A stretch of 64,000 nucleotides of DNA from Gammaproteobacteria bacterium (GCA_016705365.1 JADIYI010000008.1:682001-746000); one strand, 5' to 3'. Shown: positions 18,098 to 28,744, counted from the first letter of the stretch. Notes: a model not told the origin generated them from the letters alone. A program made the numbers and translations.

Positions 18098-18757
18098 ATG
18101 AATCAGCATTGCGCCGCCAGTGTAACGTCGGGTCCGGGCCAGCGTAAGTCGAGGCTCCTGCCGTGGCTGCTGCTCGTGCTGCTCGTGCTGCTCGGCGCGG
18201 CGGCTTGTACCGACCTGCAAGTCGCGCTGCGCCAGGTCGACCGCTCGGTGCCCATCGAGTCCTGTGCTGGTTTCCGCTTTGCCAGTCGCGAGCTGGGGGA
18301 ACACAACGGCGTTTCACCGCACACCCGCGCGATGGACCAGGGGCTGCGCGACGCGTTGGTCGCGGTGCTGGCCGAGCGCGGTTATGCGTTGCTCGAGGAC
18401 GATTCCGCGCGGCCGCTGCTGATCGTCGACTACACGGTGCGCGAAACCAGTGGCGTCAACGAGAAGCGCCTCGACTCTCCCTCGGATTATCTCGGCAGCT
18501 GGAGGGTCGGTGGCATCGATGACGGCACCGGCTCGATGGATCACACGGTGGCCGACGCCGCATTCAACAAGGTTCTGTCGGTCACGGTGCTGTTGATTCC
18601 GGCGGACAGCGGGCGAGTCGCATGGGAAGGGAGTGCGCGGCGCTCGCTGGCCAGCGACTATCCGCAGGGCGAGTGGCTGCACGAGGTACTGCTCACCATG
18701 ATGAGACGGACGCTGGCCGGGCTGCCGGCCAGGACAAAGGAAGCCGAAAAGCGCTGA
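18098..18757 (+). CDS. Predicted lipoprotein, DUF4136-like
   Basis: A 219-residue protein with a basic N-terminus and a leucine-rich hydrophobic core. The lipobox LGAAAC has its cysteine near residue 36, so it is probably a lipoprotein anchored in the outer membrane. The mature part (FRFASRELG, later RGYALLEDDSARPLLIVDYTV) resembles the DUF4136 pattern in which a short strand pair precedes a conserved helix. Its function is unknown. The ATG at 18098 has no clear ribosome-binding site and the signal region is longer than usual, so a later start cannot be excluded. It converges on pckA. Confidence 0.62.
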   Translation: MNQHCAASVTSGPGQRKSRLLPWLLLVLLVLLGAAACTDLQVALRQVDRSVPIESCAGFRFASRELGEHNGVSPHTRAMDQGLRDALVAVLAERGYALLEDDSARPLLIVDYTVRETSGVNEKRLDSPSDYLGSWRVGGIDDGTGSMDHTVADAAFNKVLSVTVLLIPADSGRVAWEGSARRSLASDYPQGEWLHEVLLTMMRRTLAGLPARTKEAEKR

Positions 18758-18811
18758 CGGAACTTTCCGGCACCACGCGGGCGGGTACCGGAACACGCTC
18801 TCGGGTGTGGC

Positions 18812-20383
<1,572 letters not shown>

Positions 20384-20413
20384 TAACAGAATCCTTTGTT
20401 GCTCAATAGGTTA

Positions 20414-20428
20414 GGCTGATTCTCAGCC
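20414..20428 (-). promoter_or_regulatory. Short hairpin in the pckA leader
   Basis: GGCTGA-TTC-TCAGCC forms a perfect six-base stem with a three-base loop, 31 bases before the pckA start. It could be a leader structure of pckA or the weak end of an hslO upstream signal; no T-run supports a terminator. Confidence 0.3.
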
Positions 20429-20521
20429 AATCCCGGCGGAACCGTCCGCGAACGGGGAACATGCATTATGGCAAAAACTGCCGGCAGGGTGAACGGGTAG
20501 CCAAAGTGGCCCGAGCGACCC

Positions 20522-21397
20522 TCAATGCATGGTCTCAGCGCCCGGGGCATCAAACATGCGCTGCAGTGCGCTGTCGTCGAAGCAATATTCCTGCTGGCAG
20601 AACTCGCACTGCACCCGGATCAGGCCCTGCTCGGCGAGCATCGCGCGCACCTCCTTCTCACCGAGCGAGCGCAGCGTGCCACTGGCCCGTTCATTCGAAC
20701 AGCGGCAGCCGAAACGCATGTCTTCGGCACCCTGCACCCGCACCCGCTCCTGGTGGAACAGGTGGTAGAGCAGCGTTTCGAAGCGCTCGCCGAGCAACTC
20801 GCGCGGGCTGACGGTGCTGGCCAGCTGGTGCAGATGGTCCCAGCGTGCGCGTTGCCCAGGGAAACGCCGCTCGGCATCGGGCAGCGATTGCAGCAGCAGG
20901 CCGGCGGCGTGTTCGCCATCGCAGGCCAGCCAGATGGCCGTAGGTAACTGCTCGCTCTGGGCGAAATAATGCTCGAGACAGCCGGCGAGATCGGGTGCAT
21001 GCAGCGGCACGATGCCCTGGTAGCGCTGTCCGCGGTCGGGACTGATGGTGATCGCGAGGGTGCCGTTGGGCAGCAGGTCCGCGAAGTTTTCGCCGAGCGC
21101 CGCGCTGGCCACCCGCGCATAACCGCGCAGCTGGCGGTCATGGCTGCATTCCGCGAACAGGATGACGAGCGGTCCCTCGCTCCTGGCCTGCAGGCTCAGG
21201 GTGCCGGAATACTTGAGGGTGGAGCTGAGCAGGGCACTTGCCGCCAGCGTTTCGCCGAGCAGGACCGCCACCGGCGCCGGGTAGAAATGCTGGCCGAGGA
21301 TCTCGCGCAGGCTTGCGCCGAGGCGTACCAGTTCGCCGCGCACCGCGGCTGTCTCGAAATGAAAGCGTTGCAGGGTATCGCTGTCGGGGGTGCTCAT
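20522..21397 (-). CDS. hslO: Redox-regulated holdase chaperone Hsp33
   Basis: A 291-residue Hsp33. The N-terminal half contains the family segments LLGETLAASALLSSTLKYSG and SPDRGQRYQGIVPL. The C-terminal redox switch has the four zinc cysteines as CRC (in FGCRCS) and CEFC. Under oxidative stress these form disulphides, zinc is released, and the protein holds unfolding proteins. Length and order match the family throughout. The ATG overlaps the stop of hslR by four bases. Together with hslR and yrfG it forms the three-gene heat-shock cluster known from many gammaproteobacteria, followed here by pckA on the same strand. Confidence 0.97.
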   Translation of the reverse strand: MSTPDSDTLQRFHFETAAVRGELVRLGASLREILGQHFYPAPVAVLLGETLAASALLSSTLKYSGTLSLQARSEGPLVILFAECSHDRQLRGYARVASAALGENFADLLPNGTLAITISPDRGQRYQGIVPLHAPDLAGCLEHYFAQSEQLPTAIWLACDGEHAAGLLLQSLPDAERRFPGQRARWDHLHQLASTVSPRELLGERFETLLYHLFHQERVRVQGAEDMRFGCRCSNERASGTLRSLGEKEVRAMLAEQGLIRVQCEFCQQEYCFDDSALQRMFDAPGAETMH

Positions 21398-21789
21398 GAA
21401 TCGGACTGTCGTTCCCTGAACCGGTGAATCAATCGCCGCTCGCGCTTGTCGGGGCGACCCGCACTGGCAATCGCACCGGCGCGCTCGAATTTGCGCTGCT
21501 CGGCGCGTTGCTCGCGCGCGCCAATGCTCGCGGCGGTTTCGCCATACAGGCGCGCGGCTTCGGGGGCGCCGCGTCGCTCCTCCGCCAGCGCCAGCACCGT
21601 GACGGTCTTCTCGTCGAAGCCCTGGCGGATACGCAATTCGGCGCCGATGCGCACCTCCTTGCTGACCTTTGCGCGCGCACCGTCATACCAGACCTTGCCG
21701 CCCTCTATCGACTGGCGCGCGAGATTGCGGGTGCGGAAGAAGCGCGCCGCCCACAGCCACTTGTCGAGGCGCACCCGCTGCTCAGGCAC
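21394..21789 (-). CDS. hslR: Ribosome-associated heat shock protein Hsp15 (S4 domain)
   Basis: A 131-residue RNA-binding protein. The first 60 residues are an S4 domain (RLDKWLWAARFFRTRNLA, then GGKVWYDGARAKVS). A basic C-terminal tail follows, as in Hsp15, which recycles stalled 50S subunits carrying nascent chains after heat shock. It overlaps the yrfG stop by eight bases upstream and hslO by four bases downstream, so translation of the three genes is probably coupled. Confidence 0.94.
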   Translation of the reverse strand: MPEQRVRLDKWLWAARFFRTRNLARQSIEGGKVWYDGARAKVSKEVRIGAELRIRQGFDEKTVTVLALAEERRGAPEAARLYGETAASIGAREQRAEQRKFERAGAIASAGRPDKRERRLIHRFRERQSDS

Positions 21790-22453
21790 GGATCCGGTCC
21801 AGTTCCGGCATGATCTCGTCGAAATGAAGGATGCCGGGGAAGTGGGTGCTGGTGCGCGCGGCCAGCTTGCTGTCGGGCTGCAACAGCGTCAGCAGGTAGC
21901 GGATGCCGTAGTCGTGGGCCGATTGCAGCACCGCGTGGTTGTCATCGATCAGCAGCGTGTGCTCGCGCCGGAACGGCTCGACGCTGTCCAGCGCGGCCCA
22001 GAAGCCCGGTTGCTCCTTGGCGAGATTGAAGTCGTGCGAGCACACTACGGCGTCGAACCAGCACTCCAGTCCGGTCTGGCCCAGCTTCAGGCTGAGGCTC
22101 TTGTGGTGGGCGTTGGTGACCAGCAGCACCCGACGTTGGCTGGCGTGCAGGCGCTGCAGGAATTCCTCGACGTGCGGGCGCACGCTGATCAGATGCCGCA
22201 ATTCCTCTTTCAGCGCCCGGATATCGAGGTCGAGCTCGCGCGACCAGTGGTCCACGCAGTACCAGTTCAGGTTGCCCTGCTCGGAGCGAAAGCGCTCGAC
22301 CAGGTGGTGGCGTGCCTCGTCCTGTGCGCGGTCATGGATTTCCGCGTAGCGCCTTGGAAGATGCTCGAGCCAGAAGAAATTGTCGAAATGCAGATCGAGC
22401 AGCGTGCCGTCCATATCGAGCAGCACGGTATCGATATCATCCCAGTCGATCAT
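21782..22453 (-). CDS. yrfG: GMP/IMP nucleotidase, HAD superfamily
   Basis: A 223-residue HAD-like phosphatase. Motif I is LLDMDGTLLD (nucleophile and acid aspartates), motif II is VTNAHHKSL, and motif III/IV is LLIDDNHAVL. Motif HFDNFFWLEHLP is typical of YrfG, which hydrolyses GMP and IMP. The ATG at 22453 begins MIDWDDID, as in the family. It is the first gene of the yrfG-hslR-hslO cluster and overlaps hslR. About 70 bases separate it from the alanine-racemase-like gene upstream on the same strand. Confidence 0.92.
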   Translation of the reverse strand: MIDWDDIDTVLLDMDGTLLDLHFDNFFWLEHLPRRYAEIHDRAQDEARHHLVERFRSEQGNLNWYCVDHWSRELDLDIRALKEELRHLISVRPHVEEFLQRLHASQRRVLLVTNAHHKSLSLKLGQTGLECWFDAVVCSHDFNLAKEQPGFWAALDSVEPFRREHTLLIDDNHAVLQSAHDYGIRYLLTLLQPDSKLAARTSTHFPGILHFDEIMPELDRIRA

Positions 22454-22526
22454 GATCCGGTTCCCGTGCACGAAGCCGTGGCGTTTTGCAGCGCCAGCGC
22501 CGCGCATGTCTTCAAAGTGGAAGGTA

Positions 22527-23816
22527 TCACGTGGCAGGCCCCGATTCATGCCCCGGAGAAAGTACCGGCCACCAGCCTGCGATGGCCTCGTCGCGTACCG
22601 CCAGCAGATCGCCGAACTGCAACAGCACCGCTTCGCTCTGCGTGGGTCTGAGAAACAGGTAGTCATCGACTGCCAGATCGACTGCGGCCGAAGCATTCAC
22701 GATGGCCTGGTTGCTGCTGGTACCGAACAGCGGGTTTTCCAGCAGCCCGGTGGGCGAGGCGAACCGAGCCATCCACTTGCCGCCGTAGATGAAGAAGCTG
22801 CGCCGGCGGTTGCGATCCCACAGCGCCCACATCTCGCCGAGCGGTGCCGGGCCGGGAAGCTGCAAGCCATCCAAAGCCTTCAGTACCGGAGTGGCGATGA
22901 ATGCCGCGGGCTCGAAATCGGCCAGCAGATCGAGATCGAAATCGGCGGGCTTGAGCAGCGCCGAACCGACCGCGACCTCGTTCAGCGGCGAGTCCGGTCC
23001 GTGCAGCCGGAACGTGGGGCTGCCGGCGCCGTTCAGCGTCAGCGTTTCGGGTGCGGCAAGGCCGTGTGCCCGCGCTTGCTCGGCAAAGTTGCGATAGATC
23101 GCACTCGAGCGTTCCAGCGAGCGCGCACGGCTCTCCAGCAACGGCGGCACCTTGCCGATATGTGCGTCGTAACCCATCAGGCCGGCGAATTCGAGGTGCG
23201 CGGGTTCGGCGGCGATTTGGACGAGCAGGGCATCGAGCTGCTGCGGCTCGGTCAAGCCGCCGCGGTGCAGGCCGACATCGATCTCCAGGTTGATGCGCAG
23301 GCGGGTGCCGAGTGTGCGGGCCAGTTGCGTGTACTGGGCGAGGCGCTGCGGGGTGTCGATCAGCCATTGCAGCTGGCGGCGCGGATCGAAGGCGCCGTCG
23401 TTGGCCAGCTTGCGGTAGAACTGCTCCGCCGCCCGCACCGGCATCGGTTTGCCGAGCAGCAGGTCCGTCTGCGGCAGGCTCGATGCGAGCGCGTTCAGGA
23501 ACGGTTGATGAAAGCCCATCACGCGGCGGCTGCCGGTAGCGCGCAGCACCTGTTCGAGCAACGCGATACTGGGCAGGGACTTGGCGACGATGCGCAGATC
23601 CTTGCCGGGGGCGATGCTGCGCGCCAGCCTCTCGCAATTGCGCTCGAGCCGCGCGAGGTCCACCACCAGCACCGGGCGTCCGGGCCCCTGGTCGCGCAGC
23701 AGGCGGTTCAGCGCGGCGAAATACCCATCGTGCGGTGCGCCGCGATCCGCGGGGCGCAGCAGCAGCGAACCGGTGCCGGCGGCGATGAGTGCATACAGGA
23801 AGTGACGGCGTTGCAT
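22527..23816 (-). CDS. PLP-dependent alanine racemase-like / D-threonine aldolase-like enzyme, Tat-exported
   Basis: A 429-residue enzyme with an alanine racemase N-terminal TIM barrel. The PLP lysine is in LRIVAKSLPS, and INLEIDVGLHRGG is the next barrel signature. NGAGSPTF carries a phosphate-binding loop and the C-terminal beta domain follows. This arrangement fits the DSD1/D-threonine aldolase group more than true alanine racemase. The start (MQRRHFLYALIAAG) is a twin-arginine-type signal, so the protein is probably exported folded with its cofactor. It sits 11 bases downstream of a second Tat-signal gene, and the pair is likely one operon. The substrate is unknown. Confidence 0.8.
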   Translation of the reverse strand: MQRRHFLYALIAAGTGSLLLRPADRGAPHDGYFAALNRLLRDQGPGRPVLVVDLARLERNCERLARSIAPGKDLRIVAKSLPSIALLEQVLRATGSRRVMGFHQPFLNALASSLPQTDLLLGKPMPVRAAEQFYRKLANDGAFDPRRQLQWLIDTPQRLAQYTQLARTLGTRLRINLEIDVGLHRGGLTEPQQLDALLVQIAAEPAHLEFAGLMGYDAHIGKVPPLLESRARSLERSSAIYRNFAEQARAHGLAAPETLTLNGAGSPTFRLHGPDSPLNEVAVGSALLKPADFDLDLLADFEPAAFIATPVLKALDGLQLPGPAPLGEMWALWDRNRRRSFFIYGGKWMARFASPTGLLENPLFGTSSNQAIVNASAAVDLAVDDYLFLRPTQSEAVLLQFGDLLAVRDEAIAGWWPVLSPGHESGPAT

Positions 23817-23827
23817 GGTGGCGGTGC

Positions 23828-25198
23828 TCAGGCGGGCACGCCAAGCAGCGTGCTTGCATAGGGGTTCAGAAAGCGCGCGTGCGGATCCACCCGGCGCCGT
23901 ACCGCGAGGAATGTCTCCCAGCGCGGGTACAGCTCGCGCAACTCGGCGGCCTGCAGGGTGTGCAGCTTGCCCCAGTGCGGACGTCCCTGGTATTTGCGCA
24001 ATACCGGCTCCAGTGCGGCGAACAGCTCGTGGTAATCCTGGCGGTGATACTGGTGCACGGAAATCGCGGCGCCGGCGCGCTCGCTGCACATCCCGAGCGC
24101 GGTGTCGTCGGCGGCGATGTAGCGGAACTCGAGCGGGAAAAACACCCCGATGTCGAGGCCGCGCATCACCGCGATCAGCTCCTCGAGGCACTCCATGCCA
24201 CGTTCCATCGGCACGGTGTATTCCATCTCGTTGAAGCGCAACAGGCGCGGACTCGGAAAGATCCGCTCGGCGGGTCCGACGCTGTTCGAGTGCGGGACAA
24301 AGGCCGCGACCAGCCGCTGCAGCAGGCCCTGCGTGAACGGCAGCCGGCGCACGGTCTCGGCCGCGAATTCCAGCACCGCGTCCTCGTCGATCGAGGGCTC
24401 TGTCGGCGGCGTGATTGCGTCCGTCGTGATGTTCATCCGCTTCACGATCGCGGTATCGCCGTACGGAAACACGAAGCACTCGATATGGCGGTCGAGATCG
24501 CGGCGCGCGGTGAGCAGATCGCAGGCGGCGGCGATATCCATCACCTGCGTTTCGGCCGCCAGCCGGTAGGCCGGGCGATTCTGCAGCGTGATCTCGGTAA
24601 TGATGCCGAGTGCACCAAGCGAGACGCGGGCCGCATCGAACAGCTCGCGATCCTGCTGCGCCGAGCAACTGACCACGCTGCCATCGGCCAGCACCAGTTT
24701 CAGGGCGCGCACATAACCCGACAGGCTTTGCAGCGTGGCACCGGTGCCATGCGTGGCGGTGGCAATCGCGCCCGCCAACGATTGCAGGTTGATATCCGGC
24801 TCGTTCCGGAGGTTCTGGCCGATACCGGCAGCGAGCTGGCTGGCGAGCCCGATACGTGTGCCGGCGCCGTAGGTAGCCTGCTGGGTGGCGGCATCGTGCC
24901 CGATCAGCCCCGCCATGCGCTCGAGCGAGATCAGGGTGCCGGTGGTTGGCACCAGCGGGGTGAACGAATGACTGCCGCCGAATGCACGCACCGGCGCGTC
25001 GGCGCCGGCCAGCATGCGGCACAGCTCGGCTTCGTCTCCCGGATACAGGATGTCCGCGGGCGTGGCGCTCTGGTTGCCTGACCAGTTGTTCCAGCCGCGA
25101 GCCTGGGCGCCCGCCCGGTTGCCGAGGATGCCGGCACCGAGCAGCGCAATGGCGGATTGCTGCAGCAGGTGGCGGCGAGTCAGGTGTGGAGGCTGCAT
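23828..25198 (-). CDS. FAD-linked aldonolactone oxidase family protein, Tat-exported
   Basis: A 456-residue flavoprotein. The N-terminus (LTRRHLLQQSAIALLGAGI) is a twin-arginine signal. The FAD-binding PCMH domain shows RAFGGSHSFTPLV and GAIATATHGTG, and the C-terminal D-arabinono-1,4-lactone oxidase domain shows RPHWGKLH and the ending FLNPYASTLLG. Such enzymes oxidise sugar lactones or sugar alcohols and pass electrons to oxygen. The ATG at 25198 is chosen because the Tat motif then lies close to the start; 25210 is also possible. It is immediately followed by the Tat-exported PLP enzyme. The joint pathway is not known. Confidence 0.85.
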   Translation of the reverse strand: MQPPHLTRRHLLQQSAIALLGAGILGNRAGAQARGWNNWSGNQSATPADILYPGDEAELCRMLAGADAPVRAFGGSHSFTPLVPTTGTLISLERMAGLIGHDAATQQATYGAGTRIGLASQLAAGIGQNLRNEPDINLQSLAGAIATATHGTGATLQSLSGYVRALKLVLADGSVVSCSAQQDRELFDAARVSLGALGIITEITLQNRPAYRLAAETQVMDIAAACDLLTARRDLDRHIECFVFPYGDTAIVKRMNITTDAITPPTEPSIDEDAVLEFAAETVRRLPFTQGLLQRLVAAFVPHSNSVGPAERIFPSPRLLRFNEMEYTVPMERGMECLEELIAVMRGLDIGVFFPLEFRYIAADDTALGMCSERAGAAISVHQYHRQDYHELFAALEPVLRKYQGRPHWGKLHTLQAAELRELYPRWETFLAVRRRVDPHARFLNPYASTLLGVPA

Positions 25199-25311
25199 GG
25201 CGTGTTCCATGGCGCGGCGCTGGACCGCGATCATAGCAATCGCCACGGCTTTGCGCGCGGCCCTGGTGACGTGTAGTGTGCGGGCTTCGATTCCGCGACC
25301 CGATATTTCCG

Positions 25312-25872
25312 ATGAGCGAATACCAGAAACCCGAAATCCTGCATTCCCGCTGGGTTGCGCACAGCCGCCTGTTTCATGTCGAGGAGCAGCGATTGCGCTT
25401 CGGCAATGGCGTCGAGCGCACCTACGAGCGGCTCAACCCGGGCTTTCACGGGGCGGTAATGGTGGTGGCGGTGGGCGCCGACGACCGCCTGCTGCTGGTG
25501 CGCGAGTACGGCGGCGGGATCGGGGATTACTACCTGTCGTTTCCCAAAGGGGCGCTGCAGGAGGAGGAATCCGTGCTCGATGCGGCCAACCGCGAGTTGA
25601 TGGAGGAGACAGGTTTTGGCGCCCACGAACTCGAGGTGCTGAGCGAGATGGCGCTGTCGCCGTCCTACATGGGCAACCGCATCACGATCGTGCTGGCGCG
25701 CAAGCTGTTCGAGAAAAAGCTGCCCGGCGACGAGCCGGAGCCACCGCAGGTGTGCTGGCACGGCTTCGAGGAACTGCTTGCGCTGCAGGCCCGCAGGGAG
25801 CTTCAGGAGGCCTACGCGGTAGCCGCGCTGTTCCTGGCGCGTGAACGCCTGCGCGGAAATGCCGCCGCGTGA
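25312..25872 (+). CDS. nudE: ADP compounds hydrolase NudE (Nudix)
   Basis: A 186-residue Nudix hydrolase. The Nudix box GX5EX7REUXEEXGU is complete from GALQEEE to RELMEETGFG (near residues 83-105). The N-terminal region (LFHVEEQRLRFGNGVERTYERL) and the C-terminal helix match NudE, which cleaves ADP-ribose, diadenosine polyphosphates and NADH. The ATG at 25312 gives the usual length. Its stop overlaps the cysQ start by four bases (GTGA), an arrangement found in pseudomonads and relatives, where both enzymes recycle adenine nucleotides. Confidence 0.93.
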   Translation: MSEYQKPEILHSRWVAHSRLFHVEEQRLRFGNGVERTYERLNPGFHGAVMVVAVGADDRLLLVREYGGGIGDYYLSFPKGALQEEESVLDAANRELMEETGFGAHELEVLSEMALSPSYMGNRITIVLARKLFEKKLPGDEPEPPQVCWHGFEELLALQARRELQEAYAVAALFLARERLRGNAAA

Positions 25873-26657
25873 ACTACCTGCCGGAGGGCTGGCTGGAGGC
25901 GGTGCTCGCGGCCTGCAGCGCGGCGGGCACGGCAATTTGCACGGCGCGTGAGGTGGGTGGATACACGATCCAGCGCAAGCCCGATGGCAGCATGGTCAGT
26001 GCCGCCGACCGTGAGGCCAGCCGCATCGTCGGGCAGCGGTTGCGGGCGCTCGATCCCGCGCTGCCGGTTATCTGCGAGGAAGGAGCGCAGCATGCCGGAG
26101 GGGCCACGCGGTTCTGGCTGGTCGACCCGCTCGATGGCACGCGCGAGTTCCTGCGTGGCGGTGAACTGTTCACTGTGAACGTGGCCCTGGTCGAGAACCG
26201 CGAGCCGGTATTCGGGGTGGTCCATGCGCCGCTGGTCGGCGCCACCTACTGGGGCTTGCGCGGAGGCGGCGCCTGGCGCAACGGTGTGCCGCTCGCGGCG
26301 CGAGTCATCGGCGAGGCGCCGCTGGTGCTGGTCAGTCCCGGCGAGCGTGCCGCGTTGCCGGCTTCGTTCGTGGCAGCGCTCGAGCGCGGCTTTGCGGCGC
26401 ATCGCATTGAAGCCCTGCCGGGGGCGTTGAAATTCTGTCGCCTGGCCGAGGGCGAAGCGGACCTCTATCCGCGCTGGTCGCCGAGTTGCGGCTGGGACAG
26501 CGCGGCGGGGCAGGCGGTGCTCGAGGCGGCGGGCGGGGCGGTGTATGACCGCACGTGGAGCGGCTACCGATATGACGAGTCGCCGGGCTGGTACAACGAG
26601 GATTTTGTGGCGGTAGCGGACCCGCGTTTCGACTGGCGGGCGCTGCTCGACACCTGA
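25869..26657 (+). CDS. cysQ: 3'(2'),5'-bisphosphate nucleotidase CysQ
   Basis: A 262-residue enzyme of the inositol monophosphatase superfamily. The metal-binding WLVDPLDGTREF (near residue 80), the upstream ICEEG glutamate and the C-terminal GWDSAAGQAVLEAAGG are the three family signatures. CysQ removes phosphate from PAP, the by-product of sulfate assimilation. The GTG start lies within the nudE stop, so the two are co-translated. Length and motif order are normal. Confidence 0.93.
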   Translation: MNYLPEGWLEAVLAACSAAGTAICTAREVGGYTIQRKPDGSMVSAADREASRIVGQRLRALDPALPVICEEGAQHAGGATRFWLVDPLDGTREFLRGGELFTVNVALVENREPVFGVVHAPLVGATYWGLRGGGAWRNGVPLAARVIGEAPLVLVSPGERAALPASFVAALERGFAAHRIEALPGALKFCRLAEGEADLYPRWSPSCGWDSAAGQAVLEAAGGAVYDRTWSGYRYDESPGWYNEDFVAVADPRFDWRALLDT

Positions 26658-26660
26658 AAC

Positions 26661-26873
26661 TCAGGAATGGTTGTCGCGTCGTGTTGGCAGGCCGATGTCC
26701 ATGAATTCGTGAAGCTGGCGCGCGCTGGGCCATTTCATCCGCTGGCGAAAATACAACACCGCCATCTGCGCTTCGGCCTTGTCGTGGAACGGCCCCATCA
26801 CGCTGTCATGGGTGTGAAAATACCATTTGCCATGGTCGCTGAAATACGTCTCGGGGGGTGCGGGCAGATGCAT
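26661..26873 (-). CDS. Small conserved-type protein, unknown function
   Basis: A 70-residue protein (from ATG 26873) with one compact motif, KWYFHTHDSVMGPF followed by an acidic/alanine helix (KAEAQMAVLYF). This pattern, an aromatic strand followed by GPF and a short helix, recurs in small gammaproteobacterial proteins of the DUF6316 kind, but I am not sure of that assignment. There is no signal peptide or membrane segment. A longer start at 26906 is possible. It converges with cysQ, three bases after the cysQ stop. Confidence 0.5.
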   Translation of the reverse strand: MHLPAPPETYFSDHGKWYFHTHDSVMGPFHDKAEAQMAVLYFRQRMKWPSARQLHEFMDIGLPTRRDNHS

Positions 26874-26977
26874 GGGCGCCACCGTTGTGGGTGCTGACGC
26901 CCTCAATCATAGGAACCGCCGGCCCCGGAACCGGCGCAATCCGCAAAAATCACGCTCGTCCGCCGGCGTGGGCCGGC

Positions 26978-27226
26978 TCAGGCCACCAGGCGCGAATGGC
27001 GCTGCCGCTGCGGCGGGTCGATCCGGCGCAGGTAATACTCGGTCGGGTGGCAGCGGCCCTTCTCGTCGATGGACGCCGCGTGCAGGATCCCGAGGATGTC
27101 GCCGGCGCGGTCGTAGATCACGGTCTCGTAGGCTTTGCGGCGGATATCGAGATCGGAGCAACGATCCAGCCGGAGCTTGAACTCGGCCTGGTCGACCTGA
27201 ACAAAAAAGCTGTTACTGGACTTCAT
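26978..27226 (-). CDS. Small hypothetical protein
   Basis: An 82-residue protein from ATG 27226 with balanced composition and a plausible beta-hairpin (YETVIYDRAGDILGILHAASID). It ends in basic residues. I do not recognise the family. The codon usage matches the flanking chromosome and the reading frame is clean, which are the reasons for listing it. The 220 bases upstream hold no gene that I can support. Confidence 0.45.
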   Translation of the reverse strand: MKSSNSFFVQVDQAEFKLRLDRCSDLDIRRKAYETVIYDRAGDILGILHAASIDEKGRCHPTEYYLRRIDPPQRQRHSRLVA

Positions 27227-27446
27227 GGCTGTAATTCCATACATGCTGTGTTTACGTACAGTATAGAGCGTATCCGGAGATGCGCAAGCTGCTTGAAGCC
27301 TAGTGCAAGATTCCGTGCACCGCTACCATATGTTGTGGAAAAAATCCGCAGAAGCCACGACATATGGGAAATGCATCACTGATTGCCGCGCGATTTCATG
27401 ATCCGGACCGGGTTGGCCCGAAGGCTTCTGCCGCGGCTCCCGGCGC

Positions 27447-27827
27447 CTACCGATAGATCGCTTCGCTGCCGTAAAGCGTCTCCAGCGCCACCCGATCAGC
27501 CTTGCGCAGTCGGCGCACCACCAGCCCGTATGAGCGGTCGATCATGCGCTCGAGCTCGCCGCGCGGGATCGAACCGTCGAGGATCACGGTGTTCCAGTGA
27601 GTCTTGTTCATGTGGTAGCCGGCTTTCACGGACTCGAACATATCGCGCAGGAACTGCGCCTCGAGCGGATCGCATTTCAGGTTCATGCGCGAGTTGCCGT
27701 CGCGGGTGACGAGCAGTGCGAACATGCGCCGGCGGATCTTGTAAACCGCCACCTCCGGTCCGAACGGGTAGTCCTCGAAGGCCTCGGGGCGCGTGAGCAG
27801 GTAATTGCGGGCGGCGTCGTAATCCAT
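27447..27827 (-). CDS. MmcQ/YjbR family protein
   Basis: A 126-residue protein of the MmcQ/YjbR family, which has a CyaY-like fold and often a DNA-binding role. Recognised segments are YLLTRPEAFEDYPFGPEVAVYKI, the MFALL strand, the MNLKCDP motif and HMNKTHWNTVILDG. The ATG at 27827 follows the end of the UbiA gene by 11 bases, so the two form one unit. The length is as expected. No specific function can be assigned. Confidence 0.88.
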   Translation of the reverse strand: MDYDAARNYLLTRPEAFEDYPFGPEVAVYKIRRRMFALLVTRDGNSRMNLKCDPLEAQFLRDMFESVKAGYHMNKTHWNTVILDGSIPRGELERMIDRSYGLVVRRLRKADRVALETLYGSEAIYR

Positions 27828-27838
27828 GCGTGTGCGCT

Positions 27839-28744
27839 TCAGCCCCCCAGCAACGAACCGCTGCCCGCACCGAGCGCGAACAGCAGGAATGCGATCAGGG
27901 TGGCGGCCTGCGCGGGGACGATCCGCGCGGTGTTGGCGGACTCGCGCAGCAGGCGCCCGCCCGCCCAGCAAGAGGCGGGTAGCCCCAGCAGCGCGCCGAG
28001 CAGCCAGGGCTTTGCCTGCGTGGCCGTGAGCCACACCGGTACCAGGTATGCGAGCCCGGCCAGGAGCAGGTAGAGGCGCGCCGCGCGCCCGCGTCCGAGG
28101 CGCACCACGAGGTTGCGCTTGGCGCCCGCGCGATCGGCGCGGTAGTCCGGAAATTCGTTGATCAGCAGGAACGCCGCGATCAGCAGTCCCAGCGCCAGCG
28201 AGAGCCACGCCAGCGTGGCGTCCGTGGCGCCGGTCTGCACCAGGAATGCGCCGAGCGCGATGAGCGGCCCGTAGGCGATGCCGACCGCCAACTCGCCGCA
28301 ACCGCGGTACGCGAGCCTGAGCGGTGGCGCGTGGTAGAAGAATGCCAGTGCCATGCCGGCGAGGCCGAGCAGCAGCACGCGTGGTTCGCGTAATGTACAG
28401 ATCGCCAGGCCAGCCGCGCTCGCGAGCGCGTAGCCCGCGAGCGCGATGCCCCAGGTCTGGCGGCGGGTGAGCAGCGCATCGACCAGTACCCGTTTGCCGC
28501 CGGAGAATGGGCTGCGATCCTCGTCGCTCACCGCCTGGTCGACCCCGCTGTCGAAATCGAAGACCTCGCCGGAGGCGTTTTTCGCGACCTCCACCGCAAA
28601 GATGCCGGCGACGGTCAGCGCCAGCCAGCCCCAGGCGAGCGGCGCCCGCGCGCCGGCAACCGCCAGGCCCAGGAACAGCGAGGCGAATGAGGCCAGCGAG
28701 ACCTTGGGGTCCGCGAGCCGCCAGAGGCCGGCGCCAAAACTCAT
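27839..28744 (-). CDS. UbiA-family prenyltransferase (MenA-like)
   Basis: A 301-residue membrane protein with about eight hydrophobic segments and both aspartate motifs of the UbiA superfamily. The first is NASGEVFDFDSGVD (near residue 57) and the second NEFPDYRADRAGAKRNLVVRLG (near residue 195). These bind the isoprenyl diphosphate through magnesium. The second motif is of the kind seen in MenA-like enzymes (1,4-dihydroxy-2-naphthoate prenyltransferases), but no other menaquinone gene is in the window, so the acceptor is uncertain. The ATG at 28744 has GGAGGA upstream. It is divergent from recC. Confidence 0.85.
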   Translation of the reverse strand: MSFGAGLWRLADPKVSLASFASLFLGLAVAGARAPLAWGWLALTVAGIFAVEVAKNASGEVFDFDSGVDQAVSDEDRSPFSGGKRVLVDALLTRRQTWGIALAGYALASAAGLAICTLREPRVLLLGLAGMALAFFYHAPPLRLAYRGCGELAVGIAYGPLIALGAFLVQTGATDATLAWLSLALGLLIAAFLLINEFPDYRADRAGAKRNLVVRLGRGRAARLYLLLAGLAYLVPVWLTATQAKPWLLGALLGLPASCWAGGRLLRESANTARIVPAQAATLIAFLLFALGAGSGSLLGG

